From UBA11098 sp041671525 (GTDB lineage Bacteria > Patescibacteriota > Minisyncoccia > Moranbacterales > UBA2206), in contig JBAZBJ010000011.1 of the NCBI GenBank assembly GCA_041671525.1, positions 1 through 45,918 on the forward strand: a stretch of 45,918 bases of DNA, given 5' to 3'. The translations under genes and the position numbers were made by a program. A model generated the notes under the pieces. The model was not told the origin of the DNA and did not search any database. It was given only the letters and a program-made list of their open reading frames with translations. This document shows, piece after piece, positions 37,517 through 45,872 of this stretch. Each line of letters starts with the position of its first letter. The first letter of the stretch is position 1.

Positions 37517-38452
37517 TCAATTTAAAACTTGCTCCACTTTGACATTATGCAAGATTCCCTGTCCCAGGTCGCCGATTTTGGAAAAAGACACATAACTCAG
37601 GTCGATGATGCGTTGTGGCGATTGCGGGCCGTAGTCATTTATTTTTATGATGGTTGATTGGCCATTGTCCAGATTCGTCACTTTGGCAAAACCGCCACGA
37701 GGAATGGAACGGCTGGCGTTGAGTTCCCCCCAGCTCGAGGCATAATAACTGGCATCCCCCTTGGCGGATTTGCCGAGCTTCATGTAGGTTCCCTGAACGA
37801 CCAATTCCGGAGTCGGCTCCTGAGTGATGTTTTCAGCCAAGACTTTACGGGAAATTTCTTTGCCATCGTGGCTGACCACTTTGTATTTTATTTCTTTGAT
37901 CCCCTTGATCCCTTTTTGCTTGATTTTTTTGATCCGCCAACCTAGCGAGTCATCTTCTTCCGCGATGGTCTTGAAATCGATCGGTTTGGGCACAACTTCT
38001 TCCTTGATTTCAACGCGCGTGATGGAAATTTTCAAGTCCTTCTGCAGGGGTGAAGCCAAGGAGGGCTTGATCAGATCATCTTCTCCCAAAGATATCTGAC
38101 TGTCTATGATAGCGCCTCGCACGTCATTGGTCAATGTCCAAAGATCTTCCTCTTGTCCATCAGCGGCGACGCTCACGTGTAGCGCTCTTTTGATTGCAAT
38201 AGTAGTTCCAGGAAAAAGGACGGTATTTTTGGTCGGAATAAGCTGGTCGTGTTCAGATAGGCTTATTTTTTGTTCTCCTAAAAAATCATCAACAGTTGCG
38301 GCCGAGGTTGGAGTATTGAAAATAAACCCATTATCGATGAAAGTTATATTTTTCGGGGAATTAAAATCCAGGATTCTTGGTGATCCATGGAAAAAATTAA
38401 AGGCGAAATAGCCGATAAAAAGTAAAAGTAGACTGATGACAATTTTTTTCAT
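37517..38452 (-). CDS. Exported DUF348/G5/double-psi beta-barrel (RlpA/3D-like) cell-wall protein
   Basis: 311 residues. Membrane signal at 4-20 (IVISLLLLFIGYFAFNFF). DUF348-like units at about 45-75 and 85-150 (TVDDFLGEQKISLSEHDQLIP; VRGAIIDSQISLGEDDLIKP), a G5-like domain at about 165-215 (KYKVVSHDGKEISRKVLAENI), then a barrel of the RlpA/3D class (about 225-311: GDASYYASSWGELNASRSIPRGGFAKVTN ... IKINDYGP ... RIIDLSYVSFSKIG). This order is that of YabE/Rpf-type cell-wall lytic proteins. The D in INDYGP and the D in IDLS fit the barrel's conserved acidic residues. It overlaps comM by 4 nt. Confidence 0.82.
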   Translation of the reverse strand: MKKIVISLLLLFIGYFAFNFFHGSPRILDFNSPKNITFIDNGFIFNTPTSAATVDDFLGEQKISLSEHDQLIPTKNTVLFPGTTIAIKRALHVSVAADGQEEDLWTLTNDVRGAIIDSQISLGEDDLIKPSLASPLQKDLKISITRVEIKEEVVPKPIDFKTIAEEDDSLGWRIKKIKQKGIKGIKEIKYKVVSHDGKEISRKVLAENITQEPTPELVVQGTYMKLGKSAKGDASYYASSWGELNASRSIPRGGFAKVTNLDNGQSTIIKINDYGPQSPQRIIDLSYVSFSKIGDLGQGILHNVKVEQVLN

Positions 38453-39975
38453 TCAGTTTTGAAGCGATATTGGATCGCTTCGGCGATGTGAGCCGGTTGA
38501 ATGGTTAGGCTCTCGGACAGGTCGGCAATTGTCCGGGCAACCTTTATGATACGATAATATGCCCGCGCGCTCAAGTGCATGCGGGTGACGGCATTTTTCA
38601 TGAGACTCAAGCAAGCTTCATCGAGTTTGCAGAAGCTTTTGATCTGTTCACTCTCCATTTCGCTGTTGGTGACGATGCGGCTGCCGGCGAAACGTTCTTT
38701 CTGGATTGCGCGGGCTTTGCTCACTCGTTCGCGGATGGTCGGGGAAGATTCGGAGTGGCTGGCTTCGGCCAATTTTTCAAATTTGATGCGCGGCACTTCC
38801 ACGTGCAGATCGATGCGGTCCATGATGGGGCCGGAAATCTTGCGCTGGTACTTGATGATGCTGGCCGGGCTGCAGGAGCAGGCTTTTTCCGGATCAGTGG
38901 CGTTGCCGCATGGACACGGATTCATGGCGGCGACCAAGGTGAAACGCGCCGGAAATTCCAAAGTGCCTTGGGCGCGCGAAACGGTGATAATGCCGTCTTC
39001 CAATGGTTGCCGCAAATTTTCCAAAACGTTTCTGGAGAATTCTGGGAATTCGTCTAAAAACAGAATGCCTCGGTGTGCCATGCTGATTTCCCCCGGACGC
39101 GGATAGGTGCCACCACCCACCAAAGACACGGCGCTGGCGCTGTGATGGGGTGAGCGGAATTGACGTTTGGTGATGAGCGATGTTTCGCGGGGCAATTGAC
39201 CGGCCACAGAAAATATTTTAGTTATTTCGAGAGCTTCCGGCACGGTCAGTTTGGGCAGGATGGACGGCATCGTTTTGGCCAGCAAGGTTTTCCCCGATCC
39301 GGGCGGGCCGTTGAGAATCGTGTTGTGTCCCCCAGCGGCGGCAATTTCCAAGGCACGCTTGGCGTGTTCTTGGCCACGAATGTGTGACATGTCGGCGACG
39401 TGGTCTTCGTCTAGGAAAAGTTCGGCTAGGTTTATTTTTTGCGCGGGAGAGATCTGCCTTTCGTTTTTTAGATGTAATATTAAATCCAACAAGCTGCTGG
39501 CCGGAATGACATTAATATCAGCAATAATGGATGCTTCCTGCACATTTTCTTGGGGGACATAAATTTCCGTGATACCTTTTTCTTTGGCCAGAATAGCCAT
39601 CGGCAGCACGCCTTTGACCGGACGAATTTTTCCGTCCAGTGCTAACTCGCCCAAAAAAAGTTTGTTTTGAAAATCAAACTTAATCTGTTTAGTGGCTAAA
39701 AGAAAACCCAAAGCGATTGGCAAATCATAGACCGGCCCTTCCTTTTTCAGATCGGCTGGGGCTAAATTAACAGTCACGCGTCCACATTGGTGCGGTGGTT
39801 TGAACTTGCTGTTGCGGATCGCCGCCCCGACGCGATCCTTGGCTTCTTTGACCGCCGCGTCCGGCAAGCCCACGATGTTGAATTGATGGAGTCCGGCTGA
39901 CACCGTGTCGACTTCAATCTCGATGAGCTCACTGCGCAGGCCGATGGTCGCGGCGGAAAGAATTTTTGAAGACAT
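38449..39975 (-). CDS. comM: YifB/ComM-family magnesium-chelatase-like AAA+ ATPase
   Basis: 508 residues from ATG 39975 (SSKILSAATIGLRSELIEIEVD); the longer frame to 40008 is not needed. N-terminal Lon-like domain (1-170: GLPDAAVKEAKDRVGAAIRNS), AAA+ core with Walker A GPPGSGKTLLAKTMP near residue 219, Walker B GILFLDEFPEF, the CPCG-x-CxC cysteine patch (MNPCPCGNATDPEKACSC), and the C-terminal domain with RAYYRIIKVARTIADL. In other bacteria ComM aids branch migration during natural transformation. Together with the secretion locus it may indicate DNA uptake, but that is inference. Confidence 0.93.
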   Translation of the reverse strand: MSSKILSAATIGLRSELIEIEVDTVSAGLHQFNIVGLPDAAVKEAKDRVGAAIRNSKFKPPHQCGRVTVNLAPADLKKEGPVYDLPIALGFLLATKQIKFDFQNKLFLGELALDGKIRPVKGVLPMAILAKEKGITEIYVPQENVQEASIIADINVIPASSLLDLILHLKNERQISPAQKINLAELFLDEDHVADMSHIRGQEHAKRALEIAAAGGHNTILNGPPGSGKTLLAKTMPSILPKLTVPEALEITKIFSVAGQLPRETSLITKRQFRSPHHSASAVSLVGGGTYPRPGEISMAHRGILFLDEFPEFSRNVLENLRQPLEDGIITVSRAQGTLEFPARFTLVAAMNPCPCGNATDPEKACSCSPASIIKYQRKISGPIMDRIDLHVEVPRIKFEKLAEASHSESSPTIRERVSKARAIQKERFAGSRIVTNSEMESEQIKSFCKLDEACLSLMKNAVTRMHLSARAYYRIIKVARTIADLSESLTIQPAHIAEAIQYRFKTE

Positions 39976-40068
39976 AAGTCTGAACCACTGATTATCACAT
40001 GAGAACACGTGATTTCACTGATGGTTTATTAAAATAATAAAAAATAAATTCATGTGTAATCAGGAAAA

Positions 40069-40458
40069 TCAGTGCGAATCAGTGGTTCGGATTAATAACA
40101 TTATAACACCAATCACGATAAAACTATCGGCTAAATTAAATATCGGCCAGAATCTTAGGTCAATAAAATCAATAACACAGCTAAGATATAATCGGTCAAA
40201 AATATTTGATAAGGCGCCGGCCAATATTAATAATGCGCCAATATCAAAACTATTTTTACGAATATAATAGCTAAGAGCCATGATGATTATAGTCCAAAAT
40301 AACCAGAAGATTGCTGGATGGATAATTAGTCCGAAGGATATTCCAGGATTGCAAATATAAAATCCGTCAAAGTGACGGATTAAATACTTCGAAAGTTGGT
40401 CGATAAAAACTAGTAGAATTAAAATGGCCGGTAAGAATTTATTTTTGTTTTCGTACAT
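40069..40458 (-). CDS. lspA: Lipoprotein signal peptidase (signal peptidase II)
   Basis: 129 residues, slightly short. Four helices; conserved NPGISFGL (residues 37-44), SNIFDRLYLSCVIDFIDL with D97 in VIDF, and FNLADS with D111, the two aspartates expected as the catalytic dyad. It cuts the signal peptide from prolipoproteins at a lipobox cysteine. Start ATG 40458. Lies between comM and the DksA-like gene, with repeat words in both gaps. Confidence 0.88.
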   Translation of the reverse strand: MYENKNKFLPAILILLVFIDQLSKYLIRHFDGFYICNPGISFGLIIHPAIFWLFWTIIIMALSYYIRKNSFDIGALLILAGALSNIFDRLYLSCVIDFIDLRFWPIFNLADSFIVIGVIMLLIRTTDSH

Positions 40459-40484
40459 TCGTAAAAATTCGTAATTCGTAGTGG

Positions 40485-40841
40485 CTACTTACATTTAATG
40501 CAAGTTTTCGCCGAAGGATTGACTTTCAAGCGCTCAGGGTCAATTTCCTCATTGCATTGTTCGCAGCGTCCATAGGTGCCAGCCTCCATTCTTTTCAGGG
40601 CGTCCAGAACATCCTGCAGTTTCTTCTCCAGAGCCATCTCCACCGGCAAGTTGTCGGTATATTGTTCAACTTCCGTGGTGTTGTCTTCCCGGTCGGTACC
40701 AATGTCCTCAAAAGAAGTTGCGTAGTCGCCACTGGCTTTGTCGACTGGTTTGGCAATGCGTCCCAAGTTTGCTTCGAGCTCACCTTTTTCTTTCAACAGA
40801 GCCTCTTTCAGCTCGGATAGTAATTTTGGATCTAGGGTCAT
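40485..40841 (-). CDS. DksA/TraR-type C4 zinc-finger protein
   Basis: 118 residues. Long N-terminal coiled coil (1-85, SELKEALLKEKGELEANLGRI) and the zinc finger CEQC (93-96) with CIKC (114-117) and the family helix EEIDPERLKVNPSAKT between. Members bind RNA polymerase through its secondary channel and tune transcription, usually with ppGpp. The tip aspartates of E. coli DksA are not clearly present, so the target may differ. Followed by lspA 26 nt downstream. Confidence 0.88.
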   Translation of the reverse strand: MTLDPKLLSELKEALLKEKGELEANLGRIAKPVDKASGDYATSFEDIGTDREDNTTEVEQYTDNLPVEMALEKKLQDVLDALKRMEAGTYGRCEQCNEEIDPERLKVNPSAKTCIKCK

Positions 40842-40908
40842 ATAGTTTAAATTAAGAGTTATTAGGACTTACGGATAGTACTATTGTATCAAACGAATCT
40901 TCCTGTGT

Positions 40909-41295
40909 CTACAGAAACATATTGGGGATGTGTTTCACCTTAGCGCGGCGAGTGGCAAAATCCAGCCAGACGGAAATGGCATCAAAGCGATAGCTTTCAT
41001 CCAGTAGCCCCTTGGTGCGCAGGTAAACATTGGCGATTTTAGATAATTTGTGCAGTTTATCGCGCGTGATATTTTCCTCTGGTAGCGTGTCAGAATATTT
41101 GGCATAATCGCGCGTTTTGACTTCGACAAAGACCAACTCATTAGCGGCCTTATCCTTGGCAATAATATCAATCTCGCCTAATCTCCTTCCGGAATTGTTT
41201 TTAAAATTCATCGCAACGATTTCGTAGTTGTTGGCCTTGAGGTAGTTGGCAGCAACTTCTTCGCCTGTTTGACCGGTGGAATTATTATTTGGCAT
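40909..41295 (-). CDS. yraN: UPF0102/YraN-family nuclease-like protein
   Basis: 128 residues. Restriction-endonuclease-like fold: GEEVAANYLKANNYEIVAMNFKN, then GRRLGEIDIIAKDK with the conserved E-I-D, and LVFVEVKTR with E-V-K, which together form the PD-(D/E)xK site. Function in general unclear, possibly Holliday-junction or repair-related. Start ATG 41295. Upstream are a large inverted repeat and the candidate ncRNA. Confidence 0.88.
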   Translation of the reverse strand: MPNNNSTGQTGEEVAANYLKANNYEIVAMNFKNNSGRRLGEIDIIAKDKAANELVFVEVKTRDYAKYSDTLPEENITRDKLHKLSKIANVYLRTKGLLDESYRFDAISVWLDFATRRAKVKHIPNMFL

Positions 41296-41302
41296 ACCTT
41301 CT

Positions 41303-41394
41303 CACTACGAATTACGAATACGTACGAATGTACGAATTAATCATATTCGTATTTCGTACATTCGTAAAGAGAAGCGAATTCACAATTCGTAGTG
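41303..41394. repeat. Nested inverted repeats of TACGAA words upstream of yraN
   Basis: Arms CACTACGAATT (41303-41313) and AATTCGTAGTG (41384-41394), and inside them TACGAATGTACGAA (41323-41336) and TTCGTACATTCGTA (41353-41366). In RNA this is a long hairpin just before yraN. The same words occur at 40445-40487. Confidence 0.8.
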
Positions 41395-41406
41395 AATTCG
41401 GGAAAC

Positions 41407-41428
41407 AAAAAAAGCCTTAAATGGCTCT
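41407..41428 (-). terminator. Terminator of the candidate ncRNA
   Basis: Minus strand AGAGCC, loop ATTTAA, GGCTTT then more T residues. The stem is six pairs with one G-U, so only moderately strong. Confidence 0.55.
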
Positions 41429-41889
41429 ATAAATATAGAAACCCCAGGGGCCGAATAATTTGAAGCACGAATTAATAATAAATAATGCTTGTTAGACGAC
41501 ACCCCAGGGTGTTCATCAATGAGTACGCGTTAGATTTTTTTGAATCTCCTGGTTTGGGTGAGAAACCATTTGATCACAAAGATCTGGCGTGTAATTTTTT
41601 AATTACTACAACTCACTGTTTTTTGCCTAATTCTAACTTTTAAGCTTTTTACTCAACTACCGTTCTCTGGCATAAAGCCTTTGTTTATAAAGAACGAATT
41701 TTTTTATTGATTTTTATTTTTGATAAAAAAATTTTTATTTTTGTTTTGGTTCTCACGGTTAGATCGTGAGTAATTTGTGGGCATTGCCACAAATATTTGA
41801 ACAGTAGAGAGGTTTCAATCGCAAATAGGGGGAAATTGCGATTGAAACTCCGCTACCGTTACTGTGCATTGAATTTTCAAGTTACGTAT
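41407..41889 (-). ncRNA. Candidate structured ncRNA, about 475 nt, family unknown
   Basis: No supported reading frame in the 802-nt gap 41296-42097. On the minus strand a strong promoter (41896-41924) predicts a start near 41889, and a terminator stem AGAGCC/GGCTTT with seven T (41407-41428) predicts an end near 41407. Between are hairpins at 41801-41865 (13-bp perfect stem GTTTCAATCGCAA / TTGCGATTGAAAC inside an ACAGTA/TACTGT closure), 41773-41794 (ATTTGTGG/CCACAAAT), 41752-41770 (CTCACG/CGTGAG), and 41499-41512 (ACACC/GGTGT). Two CCCTGGGGT words (near 41442-41451 and 41501-41509) may pair. It does not show RNase P, tmRNA or 6S motifs that I can recognise. Confidence 0.5.
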
Positions 41890-41895
41890 ATGCTT

Positions 41896-41924
41896 ATTAT
41901 AGCAAAAAATTTGGTATCAGTCAA
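41896..41924 (-). promoter_or_regulatory. Sigma70-type promoter of the candidate ncRNA
   Basis: TTGACT (41919-41924), 17-bp spacer (41902-41918), TATAAT (41896-41901), minus strand. One of the best promoter matches in the window. Confidence 0.75.
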
Positions 41925-42097
41925 AGGTTGTTCAGAATAAGGCTTTATCTCAGGCAAAAAATTGTAATAATTTGAGCTAAGTTGTATTTTTTATGAATTT
42001 TGATATTTTTATCCAAAATACAAAGTAAATCTCTTTTTCCCCTTAAAATTGGGGATAAAATGCCACTCCGCACAAGTTATCCACAGGTTGGCCGGAT

Positions 42098-43246
42098 TTA
42101 CGGTTGGATTGGGGTTGTGGATACTTGATCCTGAGATGGATTTACAGGGCTAGATGTTGGATTAATGTTAATCGGGGTTGACGTGGTATTATTTTCAATA
42201 TAATCAATGATGGAGCGCAGGGTCATTTTGGTGGTTCCGATGAGCAGTTTGTTGTTCTTGGTGGAAATGGCGTAGTCGACTGATAAATCTTCCGGGGAGA
42301 CGATGTTGGCGTAGCGGATCGGCAAGGCCTTGTAGGTGCTGCTACCATAGGACTTAATTTCCATAGTATAATCAGAAGAAAGGAAAATTGGTTCCAATTC
42401 TTTTGCCAAGGTTTTTTCCTCAAAGGACATCAAGCTCTTTAACTTAGTGGTATCCTTCGAATCCAGGCTCAGGCCGAAGCGGGTTAAGGGGCCATCATTA
42501 TAAATAAACAGGCTAAAAGCTTCTTTCAAATTATCGCGGAGCGGCTGGGTAAAATTTATCCCAAGTTTGGTGGCGAATTCAGAAAAAAGCAACGGATTAT
42601 TTTGGGCGTCGGTCACCACGAATTCAACTGGCGTCATAATGTTCGCTTGTGAAACTTGGTTCGCATAAAAGGCAAGAATATCCTTCACATTGTCGCCTGC
42701 AGGCGTGTCCTTATTTTCAATATTTAAATAATTTGGTTTATCGGTGGAAAATTGCGGCGCCGGCGGTGTTGGTTCCGGGATCGGTTCGGGAATTGTTTCT
42801 GGGATCAATTCCACGGGCGGGACAATTTCATCGACAACCGCGGCTGTATTCGCTTGGCGCGTTGTCCAAAAATAATAGCCACTGCCGGCAATTATAACAA
42901 TGATCAGGGCTGCCGCAATCACAAAAAAGAGCTTTCTCGAGCCGGTAGAAGACGGCGTATCCGTGGCTGACGGTGCGGGATTATTTGCTTGGATAGAGTT
43001 GACTTTGACTGTCTCTGGTCGCGTAATTTCCGACGTCGGATTCAAAAAAGGACTACTTTTTTGTGCTGTGGTTAGGTTGTCTACGACAAGAGGTTTTCGT
43101 TGAGCAACGGTTTCCATGTTCTGTTTATTTTCTTTGTCTAATCCGGGAAAATTAACTTCATTCAAATCTTGCAGCATTGTGTGCACCGGGATGTCTTCAA
43201 TTTCCGGATCGGTATTTGTTTTGGTTGTGTTTTGATTTTGAAACAT
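42098..43246 (-). CDS. Single-pass membrane protein with Pro-rich stalk, unknown family
   Basis: 382 residues from ATG 43246 (MFQNQNTTK). Cytoplasmic Asn/Thr/Ser-rich N-terminus (1-105), one membrane helix at about 108-130 (LFFVIAAALIIVIIAGSGYYFW), a Pro/Glu-rich stalk (140-165: PPVELIPETIPEPIPEPTPP), and an exported domain of about 200 residues (DNVKDILAFYANQVSQANIMTPVEF ... TKLKSLMSFEEKTLAKELEPIFLSS). Long low-complexity C-terminal tail. Not recognised. Next to pnp on the same strand, separated by inverted repeats and a hairpin, so it probably has its own promoter. Confidence 0.65.
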   Translation of the reverse strand: MFQNQNTTKTNTDPEIEDIPVHTMLQDLNEVNFPGLDKENKQNMETVAQRKPLVVDNLTTAQKSSPFLNPTSEITRPETVKVNSIQANNPAPSATDTPSSTGSRKLFFVIAAALIIVIIAGSGYYFWTTRQANTAAVVDEIVPPVELIPETIPEPIPEPTPPAPQFSTDKPNYLNIENKDTPAGDNVKDILAFYANQVSQANIMTPVEFVVTDAQNNPLLFSEFATKLGINFTQPLRDNLKEAFSLFIYNDGPLTRFGLSLDSKDTTKLKSLMSFEEKTLAKELEPIFLSSDYTMEIKSYGSSTYKALPIRYANIVSPEDLSVDYAISTKNNKLLIGTTKMTLRSIIDYIENNTTSTPININPTSSPVNPSQDQVSTTPIQP

Positions 43247-43278
43247 TTTTTTATTTCCTACAAATATACGAATCAACT

Positions 43279-43372
43279 ACAAATTTACAAATACTGCCAC
43301 ACGAAGTCCTGCTTAACTTTTGAGTCTTGCGAAGTCAAATTACTTTTTGTATTGCGGTATTTGTAAATTTGT
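43279..43372. repeat. 16-bp inverted repeat upstream of the Pro-rich membrane protein
   Basis: ACAAATTTACAAATAC (43279-43294) and its exact inverse (43357-43372). Flanked by further TACGAAT/ATTCGTA words. Confidence 0.8.
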
Positions 43373-43401
43373 AAAAGATTTGTAGATTCGTAGGGTAAAT
43401 T

Positions 43402-43433
43402 AAAATAGAGATAAATTTCTTTATCTCTATTTT
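43402..43433 (-). terminator. Stem-loop after pnp
   Basis: Perfect 14-bp stem AAAATAGAGATAAA / TTTATCTCTATTTT with a 4-nt loop, 26 nt past the pnp stop. The T-rich end is within the stem, so it can act on either strand. Confidence 0.7.
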
Positions 43434-43459
43434 ATACTAGAATTTCATTTTTAGCTAGA

Positions 43460-45568
43460 CTAGTTTTTTTTCACCGCTTTGGCTGAGAGGTTGATCCGGC
43501 CTTGATTGTCAATCTCCTTGACTCTCACCGGAATGATGTCGCCGATTTTGGCCACGTCCTCCACTTTCTCCACTCGCTGGTCTGAGAATTCGGAAATGTG
43601 GATCAAGCCTTCTTGGCCGGGCAGAATTTCGGCGAAAGCGCCAAAGTTCATGAGGCGAGTGATTTTGGCTTGAAAAATTTCTCCCGCTTTGACTTCATGG
43701 GTTAGGTTGTCGATCCATTCCTGAGCTTTTTTACCAGCTACTGCGTCTGGAGAAGTGATAAAAACAGAGCCATCGTCTTCAATATCAATCTCCACGCCGG
43801 TTTCGTCAATGATAGCGTTGATAATCTTGCCACCGGTTCCAATGACGTTTCTAATCTTGTCCGGACTGATGTGCATGATGATGATTCTTGGCGCGTATTG
43901 GCTCATTTCGGCTCTTGGTGCTGGAATAGTAGCCAACATAGTGCCCAGAATTTCGGCGCGATTGCCTTTGGATTGTTCCAAAACAGCCTTGAGCATCGGC
44001 AAAGTTACGCCGTCCAATTTCACATCCATCTGTAGGGCGGTGATACCCTTCTCCGTGCCGGCGGCTTTGAAATCCATGTCGCCATAGTGATCTTCCAGGC
44101 CTTGGATGTCAGTCAATACTTTAAATTTGCTGTTGTCTTGTTGATCCACAATGATGCCCATGGCAATTCCGGAAACCGGTCGCACAATTGGCACGCCAGC
44201 GTCCATCAGCGACAGGGTTGAACCGCAAGTGGATGCCATGGAAGAAGATCCATTGGAAGCCAATACTTCAGAAACAAGAAGGATAGTGTATGGGAAGGTA
44301 TCCTTGGGAGGCAACACTGGCACTAATGCTTTTTCGGCTAGAGCGCCGTGACCAATCTCGCGACGGCCTGGTCCTCTCATTGGTTTCACTTCGCCCACGG
44401 AATATGGCGGGAAGTTGTAATGATGGATATATCTCTTCTTCATGTCCACTTCCATCGTGTCAATCACCTGCTCATCACCAGGCGAACCCAAGGTGGTTAC
44501 AGTCAGAGCCTGAGTTTCACCACGGGTGAAAAGTCCAGTGCCATGCGTTCTGGGTAAAATCCCCACTTGGCAAGCGATGTGGCGAATTTGATCCAATTTG
44601 CGGCCATCCGGACGTTGTTCTTTAATCAAAACATTTTGGTGCACGATTTCATCCGAAACTTCTTCGAAAACTTGCTCGGCAACTTCTTCCAGCTTGTCGA
44701 AACCTTCGGTAAAATTGGTTCTAATATATTCACTAACCTTGCCTTTGATCGCTTTGAGTTTTTCTTCAATCACAACCTTGCTTGGGTCATACAGCGCCGC
44801 ATCCAAACCTTCCGCCAACAAAATTTCTTTGACTTTGGCTTCGAATTCCGGTGTGCCCTGCAAAAGAGTCGGCTCAGATTTGGCTTTGCCTACTTCTTTT
44901 TGGATTTCTTCGATGAAAGCGGCAATTTTGGCAATCGCTTCATGACCAAATTCAAAAGCTTTGAAAATTTCTTCTTCCGACACTTCTTTGGCCGCTGTTT
45001 CAACCATATTAATTTTTTCCTTGGTTCCGGACAAAACAACATCAAAATCACTATCAATCTTTTCGCCATTAACGGGATTGAGAATCATTTCGCCGTTCAC
45101 GCGTCCAACCCGCACCGCGCCAACTGGGCCAGCCCATGGAATGTCAGAAATCGACAGCGCGGCCGAAGCAGCAATCACCGCCACCATATCCGGGTCATTT
45201 TCGCCATCATAGGACAAAACCGTGCAGATGACCTGCACATCATTGCGCATGCGCGAGTTGAAAAGTGGTCGGATGGTACGATCGACAATTCGTCCGGAAA
45301 GCACGGCATCGTCTGAGGGGCGACCTTCGCGTTTGATAAAGCGGGATCCTTTGATTTTGCCGGCGGCATAGTATCTTTCTTCGAAATCCACCATCAACGG
45401 GAAATAACCACTAACCCGGGAAGCGCCTTTGCTCATCGTGGCCGCAGCCAAAACGACCGTGTCGCCATAACGCACAGTCACTGATCCGCTGGCCTGGAAA
45501 GCCAAGAGTCCTGTTTCGACTTCAAGAACTCGCCCTCCGATCTGAAGGGACCATTTTTTATGTTCCAT
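43460..45568 (-). CDS. pnp: Polyribonucleotide nucleotidyltransferase (PNPase)
   Basis: 702 residues, full length. It degrades RNA 3' to 5' with phosphate. Two RNase PH domains (about 1-215 and 300-535) separated by an all-helical linker, with FTRGETQALTVTTLGSPGDEQ and the SSSMASTCGSTLSLMDAGVPI region in the second one; KH domain at about 545-610 (IIIMHISPDKIRNVIGTGGKIINAI, GTGG loop) and S1 domain at about 620-692 (ITRLMNFGAFAEILPGQEGLIHISEFS). Start ATG 45568 without SD. Confidence 0.96.
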   Translation of the reverse strand: MEHKKWSLQIGGRVLEVETGLLAFQASGSVTVRYGDTVVLAAATMSKGASRVSGYFPLMVDFEERYYAAGKIKGSRFIKREGRPSDDAVLSGRIVDRTIRPLFNSRMRNDVQVICTVLSYDGENDPDMVAVIAASAALSISDIPWAGPVGAVRVGRVNGEMILNPVNGEKIDSDFDVVLSGTKEKINMVETAAKEVSEEEIFKAFEFGHEAIAKIAAFIEEIQKEVGKAKSEPTLLQGTPEFEAKVKEILLAEGLDAALYDPSKVVIEEKLKAIKGKVSEYIRTNFTEGFDKLEEVAEQVFEEVSDEIVHQNVLIKEQRPDGRKLDQIRHIACQVGILPRTHGTGLFTRGETQALTVTTLGSPGDEQVIDTMEVDMKKRYIHHYNFPPYSVGEVKPMRGPGRREIGHGALAEKALVPVLPPKDTFPYTILLVSEVLASNGSSSMASTCGSTLSLMDAGVPIVRPVSGIAMGIIVDQQDNSKFKVLTDIQGLEDHYGDMDFKAAGTEKGITALQMDVKLDGVTLPMLKAVLEQSKGNRAEILGTMLATIPAPRAEMSQYAPRIIIMHISPDKIRNVIGTGGKIINAIIDETGVEIDIEDDGSVFITSPDAVAGKKAQEWIDNLTHEVKAGEIFQAKITRLMNFGAFAEILPGQEGLIHISEFSDQRVEKVEDVAKIGDIIPVRVKEIDNQGRINLSAKAVKKN

Positions 45569-45872
45569 AAGAAACGTTTAGCCTAACGCTAATGACGTAA
45601 CTAAGCCTAAAGTCGAAAGTCTAAAGTCAAAACTACAAGTCAAAACTTACAAATTTTAAGTTCTAAATTGTGGCTTTGTGCTTTATGGACTTTACAGACT
45701 TTTAGCTCTATTTACGCACGAGACGCCGGCGATTAATGAATTGTTAATTGGCTTTAGTTTAGGTTATTTTGAAGGTTTTGTCAAATATAAGGGGCTGTAT
45801 AATATTAAGTGTGGTGGATAACTAAAGAAGTGGTAGGATTTAAGCGCTAAACCTTAATTTCCCACCACCTCT
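45569..45872. other. Intergenic region with short repeat words and a plus-strand -10
   Basis: 304 nt without a gene. 45604-45650 consists of AAAGTC/AAGTCT words in short tandem, the same style of low-complexity sequence seen elsewhere in the window. TATAAT at 45798-45803 on plus probably serves the gene starting at 45873; its -35 is weak. GGTGG near 45813-45817 and CCACC near 45862-45866 form a loose inverted repeat before that gene. Confidence 0.45.

Noticed and set aside
41551..41571. tRNA T-arm-like stem GGTTT / AAACC with a 7-nt loop on the minus strand
   Set aside because: The loop does not fit TTCRANY and no other tRNA arms are near; no tRNA genes recognised in the window.
41812..41848. 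CRISPR array
   Set aside because: Only one repeat-like palindrome, no second copy, no spacers and no cas genes in the window.
41407..41889. tmRNA, RNase P RNA or 6S RNA
   Set aside because: No tRNA-like ends with CCA, no tag frame ending in ALAA, no GAGGAAAGTCC-type or ACAGAAA-type motifs, no long 6S-like single hairpin. Reported only as an unknown candidate.
42077..42085. Second origin at an exact TTATCCACA
   Set aside because: Single isolated box (and a single TTATGCACA at 34928-34936); a 9-mer of this kind is expected by chance in 46 kb and no cluster surrounds it.
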